Origin: an uncultured Clostridia bacterium
GTDB taxonomy: Bacteria > Bacillota > Clostridia > Christensenellales > Borkfalkiaceae
NCBI GenBank assembly: GCA_949282385.1
Contig: CASDOP010000001.1
Span: 248,001-312,000 of the forward strand
Length of the DNA: 64,000 bases
Direction of reading: 5' to 3'
The notes under the pieces: generated by a model
Databases searched by the model: none
The model's input: only the letters and a program-made list of their open reading frames with translations
What the model was told of the DNA's origin: nothing
Part shown: one piece after another, positions 24,685 through 34,064 of the stretch
Numbering within the stretch: position 1 is the stretch's first letter
Layout: each line of letters opens with the position of its first letter
Position numbers and translations under genes: made by a program

Positions 24685-25608
24685 TTAAATTTCTTTTACT
24701 ATAAGACCCGCAAGGATTTCCTGGTACTTTTCTTTTGTGAAAGATATGCTGTCGGGCAGAGTTACCGCGGCAGTTCCAGCGGCAACGCCGCAACAGAGCA
24801 CCTCGTCGAGGTCGCGCCTTTCAACCAGAGCTTTTGTCGCCGCAGCAACCATTGCGTCGCCTGCGCCTATCGTCGAGTTCATCGCCACGTTGTTGGACTT
24901 GCAATAATAGCTCTTTTTGCCGTCGGTGATTATCGCGCCGTGCTTTCCGAGCGACAAAAGAACAATTTTAGCGCCCATTTTAACAAGTTTTTTAGCGCCG
25001 TCGAGCGCGCTAAATCTGTTTTTTACATGAACGCCCAGCGTGCGCTGCAACTCTTCGACATTTGGTTTAACGAGGTCTACGCCGCACTTCAGCGCCTCAA
25101 GAAGCCTTTCCCCCTCGCTGTCGACGACCTTTACGACATTTTCGGGAATTACGGAAAGAATACGAGCATAGTAATCTGCCGTCATGCCCTTAGTTAGCCC
25201 GCCCGCAACCACTACAGCTTCGCAGTGGGGAGCTATTTCGGCAATAAGTCTGATAAGGTCGTCCTGCTTTTCAGCCGTTACCTCGCCCGATACGTCGTCA
25301 ATTTCAGTGAGCATGGATTTTTCGTCGATAAATTTGTAATTTTCGCGCACTCTGCCGCTGTTCCACACAAATTTATAAGCTATTCCCTCGCGGTGAAGCT
25401 CATGCTCGAAAAGTCTGCCGTTATCTTCGTACATAAAGCCTGTAAGAAAGGTCTGCACGCCCAGACGGGCAAGTCCTACGGCAACGTTTATGCTTTTGCC
25501 CGTAAAAAATGTGTTTTTATTTATTATTTTGTGCGTCATTCCCACGGTGAGGGAATCAACTTCTATATTTACGTCTATGCACGGACTGAGACATACAGTT
25601 AAAATCAT
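24685..25608 (-). CDS. 1-phosphofructokinase family sugar-phosphate kinase (PfkB/LacC fold)
   Basis: A 307-residue ribokinase-fold kinase: MILTVCLSPCIDV at the start, GKSINVAVGLARLG (substrate region), VKPNVEEL, and the C-terminal anion-hole motif STIGAGDAMVAA with catalytic Asp. Members phosphorylate fructose-1-P or tagatose-6-P. No fructose or galactitol PTS genes are near, so the substrate is open. It lies just downstream of pfkA, separated by a hairpin, so it may depend on read-through from pfkA. Confidence 0.82.
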   Translation of the reverse strand: MILTVCLSPCIDVNIEVDSLTVGMTHKIINKNTFFTGKSINVAVGLARLGVQTFLTGFMYEDNGRLFEHELHREGIAYKFVWNSGRVRENYKFIDEKSMLTEIDDVSGEVTAEKQDDLIRLIAEIAPHCEAVVVAGGLTKGMTADYYARILSVIPENVVKVVDSEGERLLEALKCGVDLVKPNVEELQRTLGVHVKNRFSALDGAKKLVKMGAKIVLLSLGKHGAIITDGKKSYYCKSNNVAMNSTIGAGDAMVAAATKALVERRDLDEVLCCGVAAGTAAVTLPDSISFTKEKYQEILAGLIVKEI

Positions 25609-25635
25609 TTAATACCCCTTATTTTTAATATAAAT

Positions 25636-25664
25636 AAAGCCGCTTTTTGTTAAAAAGCGGCTTT
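25636..25664 (-). terminator. Hairpin between pfkA and the 1-phosphofructokinase gene
   Basis: A 13-bp stem (25636-25648 with 25652-25664) directly after pfkA. Only ATTTATATT follows on the minus strand rather than a clean U-run. No promoter for the next gene is visible, so this may be a leaky terminator that tunes the ratio of the two kinases. Confidence 0.65.
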
Positions 25665-25669
25665 GAAAA

Positions 25670-26632
25670 TCACATCGAAATCATCTGAAGCGTTTCGTAC
25701 AATTCATAGTTGAATTTCTTTTTCATGCTAACCGCTTCTATAATATCCATATCTATTATTTCATTTTTATGGATTCCGACTACCCTGTTGCCCACGCCTT
25801 CGTTGAGAAGCCTTACGGCTTTGTTGCCGAACTGGGCAGCGAGCATTCTGTCCGCCATGGAAGGCGAACCGCCGCGCTGGATATGACCTATCGTTGTGGG
25901 ACGAACGGAATAAGTCGTAACCGACTGAAGTTGCTTTGCAAATTCTTCCGCAGTGCATACGCCTTCGGCAACTACAACAATGTTGGAATGTTTGCCGTTA
26001 GCGCGAGAGCGGTTTATGCGCATAACTATATCGTCGAGGTCGAAAACAACTTCGGGAACGACAATGATTTCCGCTCCCGACGCTATGCCTGCGTACAGCG
26101 CTATATCGCCGCAACGCCTGCCCATAACTTCGACGACGGAAATACGTTCGTGGGACGTCATGGTATCGCGCAATTTATTTATGACGTCGATACAGGTGTT
26201 TACAGCTGTATCGAAGCCGAGAGTGTAATCGGTATATTCGAGGTCGTTGTCTATTGTGCCTGGTATACCTATAGTGGGAATGCCGTATTCTTCGGAAAGA
26301 CATTTTGCGCCCCTGAACGAGCCGTCTCCGCCTATAACTACAAGCCCTTCGATCCCGCGCGCTTCAAGCGTCTTTACAGCCTTTTTCTGTCCCTCTTTGG
26401 TGAGCATTTCGAGACAGCGCGCAGTGCGGAGTTTCGTGCCGCCCCTCTGAACTATGTCGGACACAGAACGCATTTCCATGGGTATCATTTCGTCGTCGAT
26501 TAGTCCCTGATAGCCTCTTTCAACGCCGTAAACTTCCATGCCGTAGTAGAGCGCCGTGCGCACTACCGATCTTATGCAGGCATTCATTCCGGGAGCATCG
26601 CCGCCGCTCGTAAGCAAGCCTATTCTCTTCAT
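25670..26632 (-). CDS. pfkA: ATP-dependent 6-phosphofructokinase
   Basis: A key glycolytic enzyme converting fructose-6-P to fructose-1,6-bisP. At 320 residues it has the standard bacterial length. It shows MKRIGLLTSGGDAPGMN, VIGGDGSFRGA (GGDGS, the ATP-using form, not GGDD) and PGTIDNDLEYTD with the catalytic Asp. The frame opens 25 codons earlier in the leader, but the ATG at 26632 gives the family start; GGAGG lies 12 bases before it, a rather long spacing. Confidence 0.95.
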   Translation of the reverse strand: MKRIGLLTSGGDAPGMNACIRSVVRTALYYGMEVYGVERGYQGLIDDEMIPMEMRSVSDIVQRGGTKLRTARCLEMLTKEGQKKAVKTLEARGIEGLVVIGGDGSFRGAKCLSEEYGIPTIGIPGTIDNDLEYTDYTLGFDTAVNTCIDVINKLRDTMTSHERISVVEVMGRRCGDIALYAGIASGAEIIVVPEVVFDLDDIVMRINRSRANGKHSNIVVVAEGVCTAEEFAKQLQSVTTYSVRPTTIGHIQRGGSPSMADRMLAAQFGNKAVRLLNEGVGNRVVGIHKNEIIDMDIIEAVSMKKKFNYELYETLQMISM

Positions 26633-26728
26633 AACAGAAAAAAACCTCCGTAATTTTGCCGCCGCGCGCGGCTTTACACCGCTTGCCCCCTTACAACGCA
26701 ACGACACCTTCCATCATTTCCATTTTAT

Positions 26729-26757
26729 ATTATAGCAGACTAAATTTATATTTACAA
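26729..26757 (-). promoter_or_regulatory. Promoter of pfkA
   Basis: TTGTAA (26757-26752), a 17-base spacer, and TATAAT (26734-26729). The leader of about 90 bases contains the self-complementary GCCGCGCGCGGC near 26660-26672. Confidence 0.65.
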
Positions 26758-26777
26758 CAATTTTTAGCTATAATTTT

Positions 26778-29700
26778 TTATTCGACGAACTTGATGTCCT
26801 TTTCAAAAATGAATGAAGACAGCTCGGCGAGCAAGCCCCTGCAATAATTAACTCCGGTAGGAAGTTTATATTTTTTCGCTCCCCTTACTATGGCGCAAAC
26901 AGTGTTTCCTTCATAGTTGGAAAGCATGGAGACCATATCGTCGAAGTCCGCGTCCGAAAGCGCCGTGGCATTGAGCCAGAGTATTGGCTGCTTTTTCTTT
27001 TCCGCAGGTTTTGCGGCAGGTTTTCCACTCAGAGACTGCGTGTCGAATTCCTTCATGTCGTCGATTATAACCGAAGGCTCTTTGCCGCCCGTAAGGTCGA
27101 GTTTGCCTTTAAGCGTAACTATTTTGTCGTTGGCAACCGCCGCCTTTACTCTTTCATAAATGGCGGGGAAAGCCACGCACTCCACTGAACCGTAAACGTC
27201 TTCAACGGTAATAAAAGCCATGAACGCGCCCGTGCGCTTGGTTGTCGTGCGCCTGTATGCGGAGATTATTCCGCCCATTTCCACCGTCATGCCGTCCTGA
27301 ACGGCATTATACGTTCTGTTTCCGTCCTCGTCTTCGACAAAGTCGTCGAGCATGGAACAGTTAAAGGGCATGTCCTTGAAGGCGGACATATATTTTTCAA
27401 ATGGATGTCCGCTGACGTAAACGCCGAGCACCTGTTTTTCCTTTGAAAGTTTGTCCATTACTTCGTATTCGGGAATATCGGGATAATCCGCCTGTAGCTT
27501 CTCCTCCTCGATAAATTCGCCGAAAAGCGACATCTGCGCGCTGTTTTTCTGCTTGTTTATGCCTGTGGCACGCGAGTAAAGCTCGTCGTAGACGGCAAAA
27601 AGCCTCGAACGCGCAACGCCCATCGCATCGAAAGCTCCCGCAAGGATAAGTCCCTCTATAATGCGCTTGTTGACAAACGGGGCGCACCTTAAAACGAAGT
27701 CGGGAAAATCTTTGAATTCTCCGTTCTTAGTCCTCTCGGCTATAACGTCGTCTATTGCGCTCTGACCCGTACCCTTAAGCGCGGAAAGTCCGAACCTGAC
27801 GCCGTCGTTTTCAACCGAGAACACCGTCCTCGACCTGTTTATGTCGGGAGGAAGCACCTTCATGCCCTTATCCTTGAGATAAAGGACGTATTTGGTTATT
27901 TCGTCGATTTTGTTTAGGCGGTTATTCAGAAGAGCGCAAATAAATTCTTTGCAGTAGTATTTTTTAAGCCATGCCGTCTGGTATGCCAGCGTTGCGTATG
28001 CCGCCGCGTGCGATTTATTGAACGCATAGGAAGCAAAGCCTTCCATGTCGGCAAAAATCTTAGCCGCAGTTTCGGCAGAAATGCCGTTCTTGACGCAGCC
28101 GACTATGGTCGAACCGTTGGTATCGCTTATGCCGCCGTTAATAAATTTATCTTTCTGCGCCATAAGCGTTTTTTTATCTTTTTTGCCCATCGCACGGCGG
28201 ACGAGGTCGGCTTCGCCGAGCGAGAAACCTGCAAGGTACTGGAAAATCTGCATGACCTGTTCCTGATAGACGGGTATGCCGTAAGTAACCTTAAGTATCT
28301 TTTCCTCTTCGGGCGTATCGTAAGTTATGGGCGCGAGACCATGCTTTCTGTTGCAGAAATCGTCTATGAACCTCATGGGTCCGGGGCGATAGAGCGAAAC
28401 GCCAGCTATTAGATCTTCAAGGCAGTCGGGCTTGAGCTGGCGCATGAATTTTTTCATGCCTCCCGCTTCGAGCTGGAACACGCCGTCGGTATCCCCTTCG
28501 GAAATGAGCGAATAAGCTCCCGCGTCGGTATAGCCTATTTTAGTGAAATCAACTTCGACGCCGTGATTTTCCTTGATATAATCGACGCATTTTTTTATAT
28601 CGGTAAGAGTAACGAGCGCGAGGAAGTCCATTTTGAGCATTCCGAGAGCCTCTATCTCTTTGGCGACAAACTGCGTTGTTATATCTTCGCCGTTCCTCGA
28701 AAGCGGAACATTATCGGCAATCTTTTTGCGGCAGATAACGACGCCGGCTGCGTGCATGCCCGTCTGGCGCGGCATGCCTTCTATCTGCATAGCCATATCA
28801 ATGACTTTGCGCAACGTCACATCTGTTTCGTAAATTTCGCAGAATTCGGAATTTCTTGCAGCCTTAAGGTCGTTAAGTTTACTTTCCGCCTCGGCTCGCT
28901 TATCGGGGTCGGCTTCCGCCTCCATTTTTGCCTGCGCGCTCTCTATCCTTTTGCCGAGCAGGTCGCCTATGGAAGTTTTGCCGTCCATTATTTTTGTCAG
29001 CCTGTCCGTTTCTGAATAAGGCACGCGCATAACGCGCCCGACGTCCTTTATCGAGTTTTTCGCCGCCATCGTGCCGAAAGTTACTATCTGGCAGACGTTT
29101 TCAGGATGATATTTCTGTCTGACGTACTCGATGGTTTCGCACCTTCTGTCCGTACAAAAGTCAATATCGAAGTCTGGCATGGACACGCGGTCGGGGTTTA
29201 AAAAACGTTCGAAAAGCAAATCGTACTGTAAAGGCTCGACATCTGTTATGCCTATGGCATAAGCTACTATAGAACTTACGCCCGAACCTCTGCCCGGTCC
29301 TACGGGTATGCCGTTGGCTTTTGACCAGTTGATGAAGTCCCAGACTATGAGGTAATATTCGGCGTAACCCATGCTGATGATGACGTTAAGTTCGTAATCA
29401 GCGCGTTCTCGCTCTCTTTTCGTGACCGTGCCGTATCTCTTTACAAGTCCTTCGTCGGTAAGTTTGCGCAGGTAATCGGGCGGAGTAGAGCCGTCGGGCG
29501 GAGTATAACCCGGAATGAGAGTATTGTCTCTTATAGGGTATCCCTTTTTATCGAGATTAAATGCGGGTTCGGTAACTTTATCCGCAATAACCCTGGTGTT
29601 CGATATTGCCTGCGGATATGCCGAAAAAAGCTTTGCCATCTCGTCGCCCGACTTGAAATAAAATTCGTTCGTATCGAATTTCATTCGCTTGGGGTCGTCG

Positions 29701-30374
29701 AGAGTTTTTTTCATCTGAATACACATGAGAACGTCCTGCATTTCAGATGCCTCTTTGGTGATGTAATGCACGTCGTTGGTTGCAACGATTTCTACGCCTA
29801 TTTTCTGCGCAAGCGCAATCAGAAGGGGCAGAACACGCTTTTCTTCGGGAATGCCGTGGTCCTGAATTTCAATATAAAAATCTTCGCCGAACACATCTTT
29901 GAGGTAGAGAGCAAGCTCCTCTGCTCCCTGCTCGTCGCCTGCGAGCAATTTTTTGGGAATGCCGCCCGCAAGGCAGGAGGAAAGACAGATTACACCCTCG
30001 CTGTGTTCCTTTAAAACTTTGTAATCTATCTTGGGTTTATAGTAAAAGCCGTCTACAAACGCCATAGAATCGAGCTGGACGAGATTTTTGTATCCCGCTT
30101 TGTTTTTAGCAAGCAAAATGAGATGGTCGGATACGTTGGACGACTTATCGTTCATGTCGCGCGTAACGTAAAATTCGCAACCAATTATGTATTTTATGCC
30201 CGCAATCGCCGCTTTTTCGGCAAAATGAAGAGTACCGTACATGTTACCGTGGTCGGTAATGCAAACGGTATCCACTCCGTTTTTCTTGCAGTAATCTATA
30301 AGATTGTCAATTTTGCACGCACCGTCGAGAAGAGAATACTCTGTATGCACGTGCAAATGTACGAAATCTGTCAT
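26778..30374 (-). CDS. dnaE: DNA polymerase III alpha subunit (DnaE)
   Basis: A C-family polymerase of 1198 residues. The N-terminal PHP domain (FVHLHVHTEYSLLDGACKI), the catalytic aspartates in SMPDFDIDFCTDRR (about 400), the HhH region, and a C-terminal OB-fold (VEMGGIISAYRRTT) are in the usual order. The domain order is that of DnaE, not of the exonuclease-containing PolC. It is followed by pfkA, as in many clostridia. Confidence 0.95.
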   Translation of the reverse strand: MTDFVHLHVHTEYSLLDGACKIDNLIDYCKKNGVDTVCITDHGNMYGTLHFAEKAAIAGIKYIIGCEFYVTRDMNDKSSNVSDHLILLAKNKAGYKNLVQLDSMAFVDGFYYKPKIDYKVLKEHSEGVICLSSCLAGGIPKKLLAGDEQGAEELALYLKDVFGEDFYIEIQDHGIPEEKRVLPLLIALAQKIGVEIVATNDVHYITKEASEMQDVLMCIQMKKTLDDPKRMKFDTNEFYFKSGDEMAKLFSAYPQAISNTRVIADKVTEPAFNLDKKGYPIRDNTLIPGYTPPDGSTPPDYLRKLTDEGLVKRYGTVTKRERERADYELNVIISMGYAEYYLIVWDFINWSKANGIPVGPGRGSGVSSIVAYAIGITDVEPLQYDLLFERFLNPDRVSMPDFDIDFCTDRRCETIEYVRQKYHPENVCQIVTFGTMAAKNSIKDVGRVMRVPYSETDRLTKIMDGKTSIGDLLGKRIESAQAKMEAEADPDKRAEAESKLNDLKAARNSEFCEIYETDVTLRKVIDMAMQIEGMPRQTGMHAAGVVICRKKIADNVPLSRNGEDITTQFVAKEIEALGMLKMDFLALVTLTDIKKCVDYIKENHGVEVDFTKIGYTDAGAYSLISEGDTDGVFQLEAGGMKKFMRQLKPDCLEDLIAGVSLYRPGPMRFIDDFCNRKHGLAPITYDTPEEEKILKVTYGIPVYQEQVMQIFQYLAGFSLGEADLVRRAMGKKDKKTLMAQKDKFINGGISDTNGSTIVGCVKNGISAETAAKIFADMEGFASYAFNKSHAAAYATLAYQTAWLKKYYCKEFICALLNNRLNKIDEITKYVLYLKDKGMKVLPPDINRSRTVFSVENDGVRFGLSALKGTGQSAIDDVIAERTKNGEFKDFPDFVLRCAPFVNKRIIEGLILAGAFDAMGVARSRLFAVYDELYSRATGINKQKNSAQMSLFGEFIEEEKLQADYPDIPEYEVMDKLSKEKQVLGVYVSGHPFEKYMSAFKDMPFNCSMLDDFVEDEDGNRTYNAVQDGMTVEMGGIISAYRRTTTKRTGAFMAFITVEDVYGSVECVAFPAIYERVKAAVANDKIVTLKGKLDLTGGKEPSVIIDDMKEFDTQSLSGKPAAKPAEKKKQPILWLNATALSDADFDDMVSMLSNYEGNTVCAIVRGAKKYKLPTGVNYCRGLLAELSSFIFEKDIKFVE

Positions 30375-30458
30375 CTGTAATCCTCAGTTAAATAAAATCG
30401 GCTCGAAATATATTGTTTATAATTTTGAAACTCGGTTCTGAATAACCGACCGCAACGT

Positions 30459-31415
30459 TCAGTCCTGACTGAGCGTACCCGCAATATCGGCAATCTTTCT
30501 CATGCGGTGATTTAGGCAACTTTTGGTTACGTTGAGCCTGTCCGCAAGCTCCTGCATGGAAGCATTGGGGTCTGCAAGGCGCGCCTCCGCCGCCTCAAAG
30601 AGCTTTTCATTGAGCTTTTTAAGCCCTATTGTCTGTCTGATTGTTTCAATCGCCCTTATCTGTGCGACGGAAGCGCGGACGGCTTTATCGATATTGGAAA
30701 CCGAACAGTTGCTCACCCTGTTGTCGTTGTTGGTCTTATCCTTGAGTTCAACAATTTTATTGAGCTTTTCAAGGCAATCGGCTACCGACATTTCGTTAAG
30801 GATGTCCGAGATGACCTCCTTGCTCTTGACGTAAACCACAGCGCTGTCCTTGCGCGCAACGAGTTTCGCGAGTATGTCAAGAGAGCATAGAATGTCGCAG
30901 AAATCGCCTGCCGTGTTTCGGTTGGAAAACACGACTTCAAAATGATAACCCGTTCGGCTGTAGCTGCCCTCGTCGGGAATTGTGCAGCTTCCGCCGCCGA
31001 GGAACGCGCCTTTAAGATAAGCGGACATGCAGCAATCGGAAGCAACAAGGTCGTCATCAATGCCGAAAACGAGAGAAACGCCGCCTGCACTCTTTTTTAT
31101 GATTTTAAGTTCGCACAAAAGCTTTTCCGTATTTTCCCCGAAGCAGGAAAAAGTAAGCTTGTCCCTGCCCGAAAACCTGTCGTATTCCACGCCGACACGG
31201 GCGGGCGTAACATCGAAATGCTTTTCTAGCATATCACAAAGAAATTCCGCCGTGCGTTCGTTTTCAGTAACTATTTCAAAACCGAACTGTCCTCCGCGCG
31301 AAATTATGCTGCCGCTCGTGCGTACAAACGCCGAAAGGAATGCTTTTTTACAACAATCGCTCTCAATGCCGTTTTCTATTATTTCGTTTTTTATTTCCTC
31401 TGTAAAGTTGGACAT
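30459..31415 (-). CDS. whiA: WhiA, cell division / sporulation regulator
   Basis: A 318-residue protein with two degenerate LAGLIDADG homing-endonuclease-like repeats (LSAFVRTSGSII, YLKGAFLGGGSC) and a C-terminal WhiA HTH (ASMQELADRLNVTKSCLNHRMRKI). WhiA affects division and chromosome segregation in Firmicutes. The frame opens 43 codons earlier, but MSNFTEEIKNEI at 31415 is the family start; no strong SD precedes it. Its usual partners rapZ and yvcK are absent here. Confidence 0.92.
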   Translation of the reverse strand: MSNFTEEIKNEIIENGIESDCCKKAFLSAFVRTSGSIISRGGQFGFEIVTENERTAEFLCDMLEKHFDVTPARVGVEYDRFSGRDKLTFSCFGENTEKLLCELKIIKKSAGGVSLVFGIDDDLVASDCCMSAYLKGAFLGGGSCTIPDEGSYSRTGYHFEVVFSNRNTAGDFCDILCSLDILAKLVARKDSAVVYVKSKEVISDILNEMSVADCLEKLNKIVELKDKTNNDNRVSNCSVSNIDKAVRASVAQIRAIETIRQTIGLKKLNEKLFEAAEARLADPNASMQELADRLNVTKSCLNHRMRKIADIAGTLSQD

Positions 31416-31419
31416 TTTT

Positions 31420-32196
31420 TCACAAATTTCTGATTTTATACCGCGCGAAGCGGAAATCAGGCAACCTTCCGTCAATATTATCAATCTGTTCCAAAGGAAC
31501 GCTCGCCTCGGACAAAAGCTGTTCGGCAATCTTTGTATCACCAACCCTGTCCGCCGAATGTGCGTCGGAATCTATTACGAACCTGACGCCCGTAGAAGCA
31601 ATCAGATTAAGTTCTTCGGGCGAAACATGCCTCTTTTTTGTATTGATTTCGATATAAGTACCGTAATCGGCACAAACTTTCGCAACCTCTTTTAGGTCGC
31701 AGAAACACTTGTAATTGATATGCGTAAGAATATCAATAGGGTTGTTTTTTACCGCCTCGACATATGCTCTCGTTGTGTTTTCGATAACCTTTTTTGAAGG
31801 TTTTTTGCCCGCTTTGTAAGCAAGATAATTTTTGAGCATAATATTGTATGCGTCGGAAAAAGACGCGTACCTTAAAACTTCGTGTATTCCGCAAAGATAA
31901 ATATCGAAAAATTCAAGGTCGCTTGCCTTCATGTCCGTGCGCCCGTCGAGCGATATTAAATTGCTCTCCATACCCATGTAAATTTTAATGCCGCAAGCCT
32001 TTTGCGCATTTTCGATTTCATCGCGCAGGCATGTCAATTTTTTTCGCTTGAGCCCGAACAGGAGATGGTTAAAACCATGGTCGGTAATAGCCAGCTCTTC
32101 AAGCCCTTTGCTCTTTGCCGCAGCCGCATTTTCAAGCACAGTATTTTTGCCGTGAGAATACGGCGTATGAGTATGATAATCAGCCGTCAGTTTCAT
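31420..32196 (-). CDS. PHP-domain metallohydrolase (YcdX-like)
   Basis: A 258-residue PHP protein with metal motifs ADYHTHTPYSHGKNT, ITDHG, LTHINY and VIDSDAHSADRVG. It differs from the HisJ-type protein at 8533-9315 and is closer to YcdX-like phosphatases. The same position between murB and whiA is common in clostridia; the substrate is unknown. AGGAG is 6 bases before the ATG, inside the end of murB, with a 17-base overlap. Confidence 0.85.
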   Translation of the reverse strand: MKLTADYHTHTPYSHGKNTVLENAAAAKSKGLEELAITDHGFNHLLFGLKRKKLTCLRDEIENAQKACGIKIYMGMESNLISLDGRTDMKASDLEFFDIYLCGIHEVLRYASFSDAYNIMLKNYLAYKAGKKPSKKVIENTTRAYVEAVKNNPIDILTHINYKCFCDLKEVAKVCADYGTYIEINTKKRHVSPEELNLIASTGVRFVIDSDAHSADRVGDTKIAEQLLSEASVPLEQIDNIDGRLPDFRFARYKIRNL

Positions 32197-33145
32197 TGAA
32201 TTCTCCTATGTAAACGACCTCTTCCTGAAGTTTTATTCCCGTATTTTTATAAACAGTCGAGGCGGCGAGCGAAATAAGTTTTTTAACGTCTTCAGCGCGC
32301 GCGCCATCGTTGATTATAAAATTGCAATGCTCGCGCGAAACGTAAGCTCCGCCTATTTTTAACCCTGCAAGGTTACAATCCTGAATGAGCTTACCCGCAG
32401 ACACACCAGAAGGATTTTTGAATACGCAACCGCAACTTCTGCCCTTTGGCAGAGCGCGCCGACGTTCGGCATAACATTTTATGCGCGAAGCCACTTCATC
32501 GGGCAAACTTGTCGAAACAGACAATTTTACACCTAAAATAAGGGCATTTATATCACGCATAGTACTATACTTATAGTCAAATTTACAATTTTCGTTACTT
32601 AAATTGTATTTTTTACCATTATACAGACTGACAGATATGACATTTGAATTAATGTAAATTCCTCCCGCTCCGCCATTCATGTAAGCAATTCCGCCTATAG
32701 TTGCAGGTATGCCGCAAAGGTATTCAAGACCGCCCAAACCATGCTTGAGACAGTAAGAGAGTATCTTTGAAACGGGCGTTCCCGCCGCGCAGAAAATTTC
32801 ATTTTCGCCTGTTCGCACTATGCCGCAAAGTCTTTTTGTACATATCACGCTTCCGTCGTAAAAACGGTCCGAGGCGAGCACGTTTGAGCCGTTTGCAAGA
32901 ATAAAAAATTTATTTTTTTCTGCTCCGCCGCTCTGTATATTGCAATAATTTTTTGCGGGGTTGAGATAGTCCCATACAGCCCTCGCTTCAACGAAATTTC
33001 TCGGAAAAAATACTTCCCTCGCCCCTCCGCCGAGACCGTATGTAGTGTATTTAGAAAACAAAAAATCATCTGCTCTGCAGGCAGATAAGTCCAAGCCCTC
33101 AAAACATTTTTTTGCGTAAATTATTCCACTTTTATATGATAACAT
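32180..33145 (-). CDS. murB: UDP-N-acetylenolpyruvoylglucosamine reductase
   Basis: A flavoenzyme of peptidoglycan precursor synthesis, 321 residues. The FAD domain shows FILANGSNVLASD and the GLGGLEYLCGIPATIGGIAYMNGGA segment. The C-terminal domain has RRRALPKGRSCGCVFKNPSG. At the position of the usual proton-donor Ser of GSxFKNP there is Cys (GCVFKNP); Cys can partly replace Ser in this role. It is followed by the PHP gene and whiA. Confidence 0.93.
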   Translation of the reverse strand: MLSYKSGIIYAKKCFEGLDLSACRADDFLFSKYTTYGLGGGAREVFFPRNFVEARAVWDYLNPAKNYCNIQSGGAEKNKFFILANGSNVLASDRFYDGSVICTKRLCGIVRTGENEIFCAAGTPVSKILSYCLKHGLGGLEYLCGIPATIGGIAYMNGGAGGIYINSNVISVSLYNGKKYNLSNENCKFDYKYSTMRDINALILGVKLSVSTSLPDEVASRIKCYAERRRALPKGRSCGCVFKNPSGVSAGKLIQDCNLAGLKIGGAYVSREHCNFIINDGARAEDVKKLISLAASTVYKNTGIKLQEEVVYIGEFNETDG

Positions 33146-33164
33146 TTTTGCGCCTTTTTTTCAA

Positions 33165-34064
33165 TCACTTTATAAGACTTTTCACTAAATTTATATCCCC
33201 GCCCGACGCGGCGTTTTTAAGCTTTACAATATAATTTTCGCTTGCCAAGGTTGTAAGTTTATATTCGGCGTCCGTATCGGCAAGCAATTTCATTGCACCG
33301 CCATAATTTGCTTTGGGCGTAATCATGCCCAATTTATCCGCATCGTCCTGATCCAACAAAAATTCAATGAATTGCCGGGCATACTTTTCGTCTTCGCCTC
33401 CGCATAATGCGCATATGTTCTGATAGAGGTCATTGAAACTGCTTAAGGCTTTGACGCTGAAAACTTCGCCGCGCGTCGTCAGTCTGTAAATATCTCTCTG
33501 TGTACCCAAAAGATACTTGTATTTGCCGTTTATCAGCTTCAGATAAGCCGATGTCGGGCTTTCCGCGTCAGCGCCGTATAAACCTTCAAGCAACGCAGCG
33601 ACAGCTACAAGATTGTCTTTCCCGCAATTTATAACAGTATTTTTCTCATCTGCGTCGGAAAATTGTGCATTTTCGCCGAGTGCAATGAGACAATAGCCTC
33701 CCCTGCACCATGTATATTCATGATAATTTTCAGGAATACAGCTTTCCAAGCCGTAAAAACCTGCGGGATACGAGATAATATCCGGCTTTACGCCCTCTTT
33801 GATGTTTTTTCGGGCAGCGTCCGCCGATACAGATACAACTCTAAAATAAATCGGTAAGCCGTCAAAGCACTGCTCCGCCTTGTCCTGAAGATATTGAGCG
33901 CGCGAACCCTTTCCGCCCTCGAAGCCATCTATCTGCCACAGTGTCAGCACCCGCATTTTTTCTTCACGCACTACATTTTCTGTCGAACACACGCTAAGAA
34001 CTATAGCAATGACGATAACCGCAGACATCAAAACATATAAAACGATGCGCTTTTTGGATAACAT
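33165..34064 (-). CDS. Membrane-anchored solute-binding-like protein, orphan
   Basis: A 299-residue protein. It has an N-terminal hydrophobic segment (residues 7-25) ending LSVC, a weak lipobox because -1 is Val. The rest resembles a type 1 extracellular solute-binding protein: an initial strand MRVLTLWQIDGFEGGKGSRAQYL, a middle region, and a late segment ARQFIEFLLDQDDADKLGMI as in binding proteins. No permease or ATPase is next to it. The ATG at 34064 has no clear SD. It precedes murB by 19 bases. The ligand is unknown. Confidence 0.6.
   Translation of the reverse strand: MLSKKRIVLYVLMSAVIVIAIVLSVCSTENVVREEKMRVLTLWQIDGFEGGKGSRAQYLQDKAEQCFDGLPIYFRVVSVSADAARKNIKEGVKPDIISYPAGFYGLESCIPENYHEYTWCRGGYCLIALGENAQFSDADEKNTVINCGKDNLVAVAALLEGLYGADAESPTSAYLKLINGKYKYLLGTQRDIYRLTTRGEVFSVKALSSFNDLYQNICALCGGEDEKYARQFIEFLLDQDDADKLGMITPKANYGGAMKLLADTDAEYKLTTLASENYIVKLKNAASGGDINLVKSLIK

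Noticed and set aside
24677-24703. Terminator at the end of the 1-phosphofructokinase gene
   Set aside because: TAGTAAAA/TTTTACTA can pair, but the stem is A+T-only, overlaps the last codons and has no clear U-run.
26650-26720. A 10-codon upstream ORF in the pfkA leader
   Set aside because: It begins almost at the predicted transcription start without an SD, so translation is unlikely.
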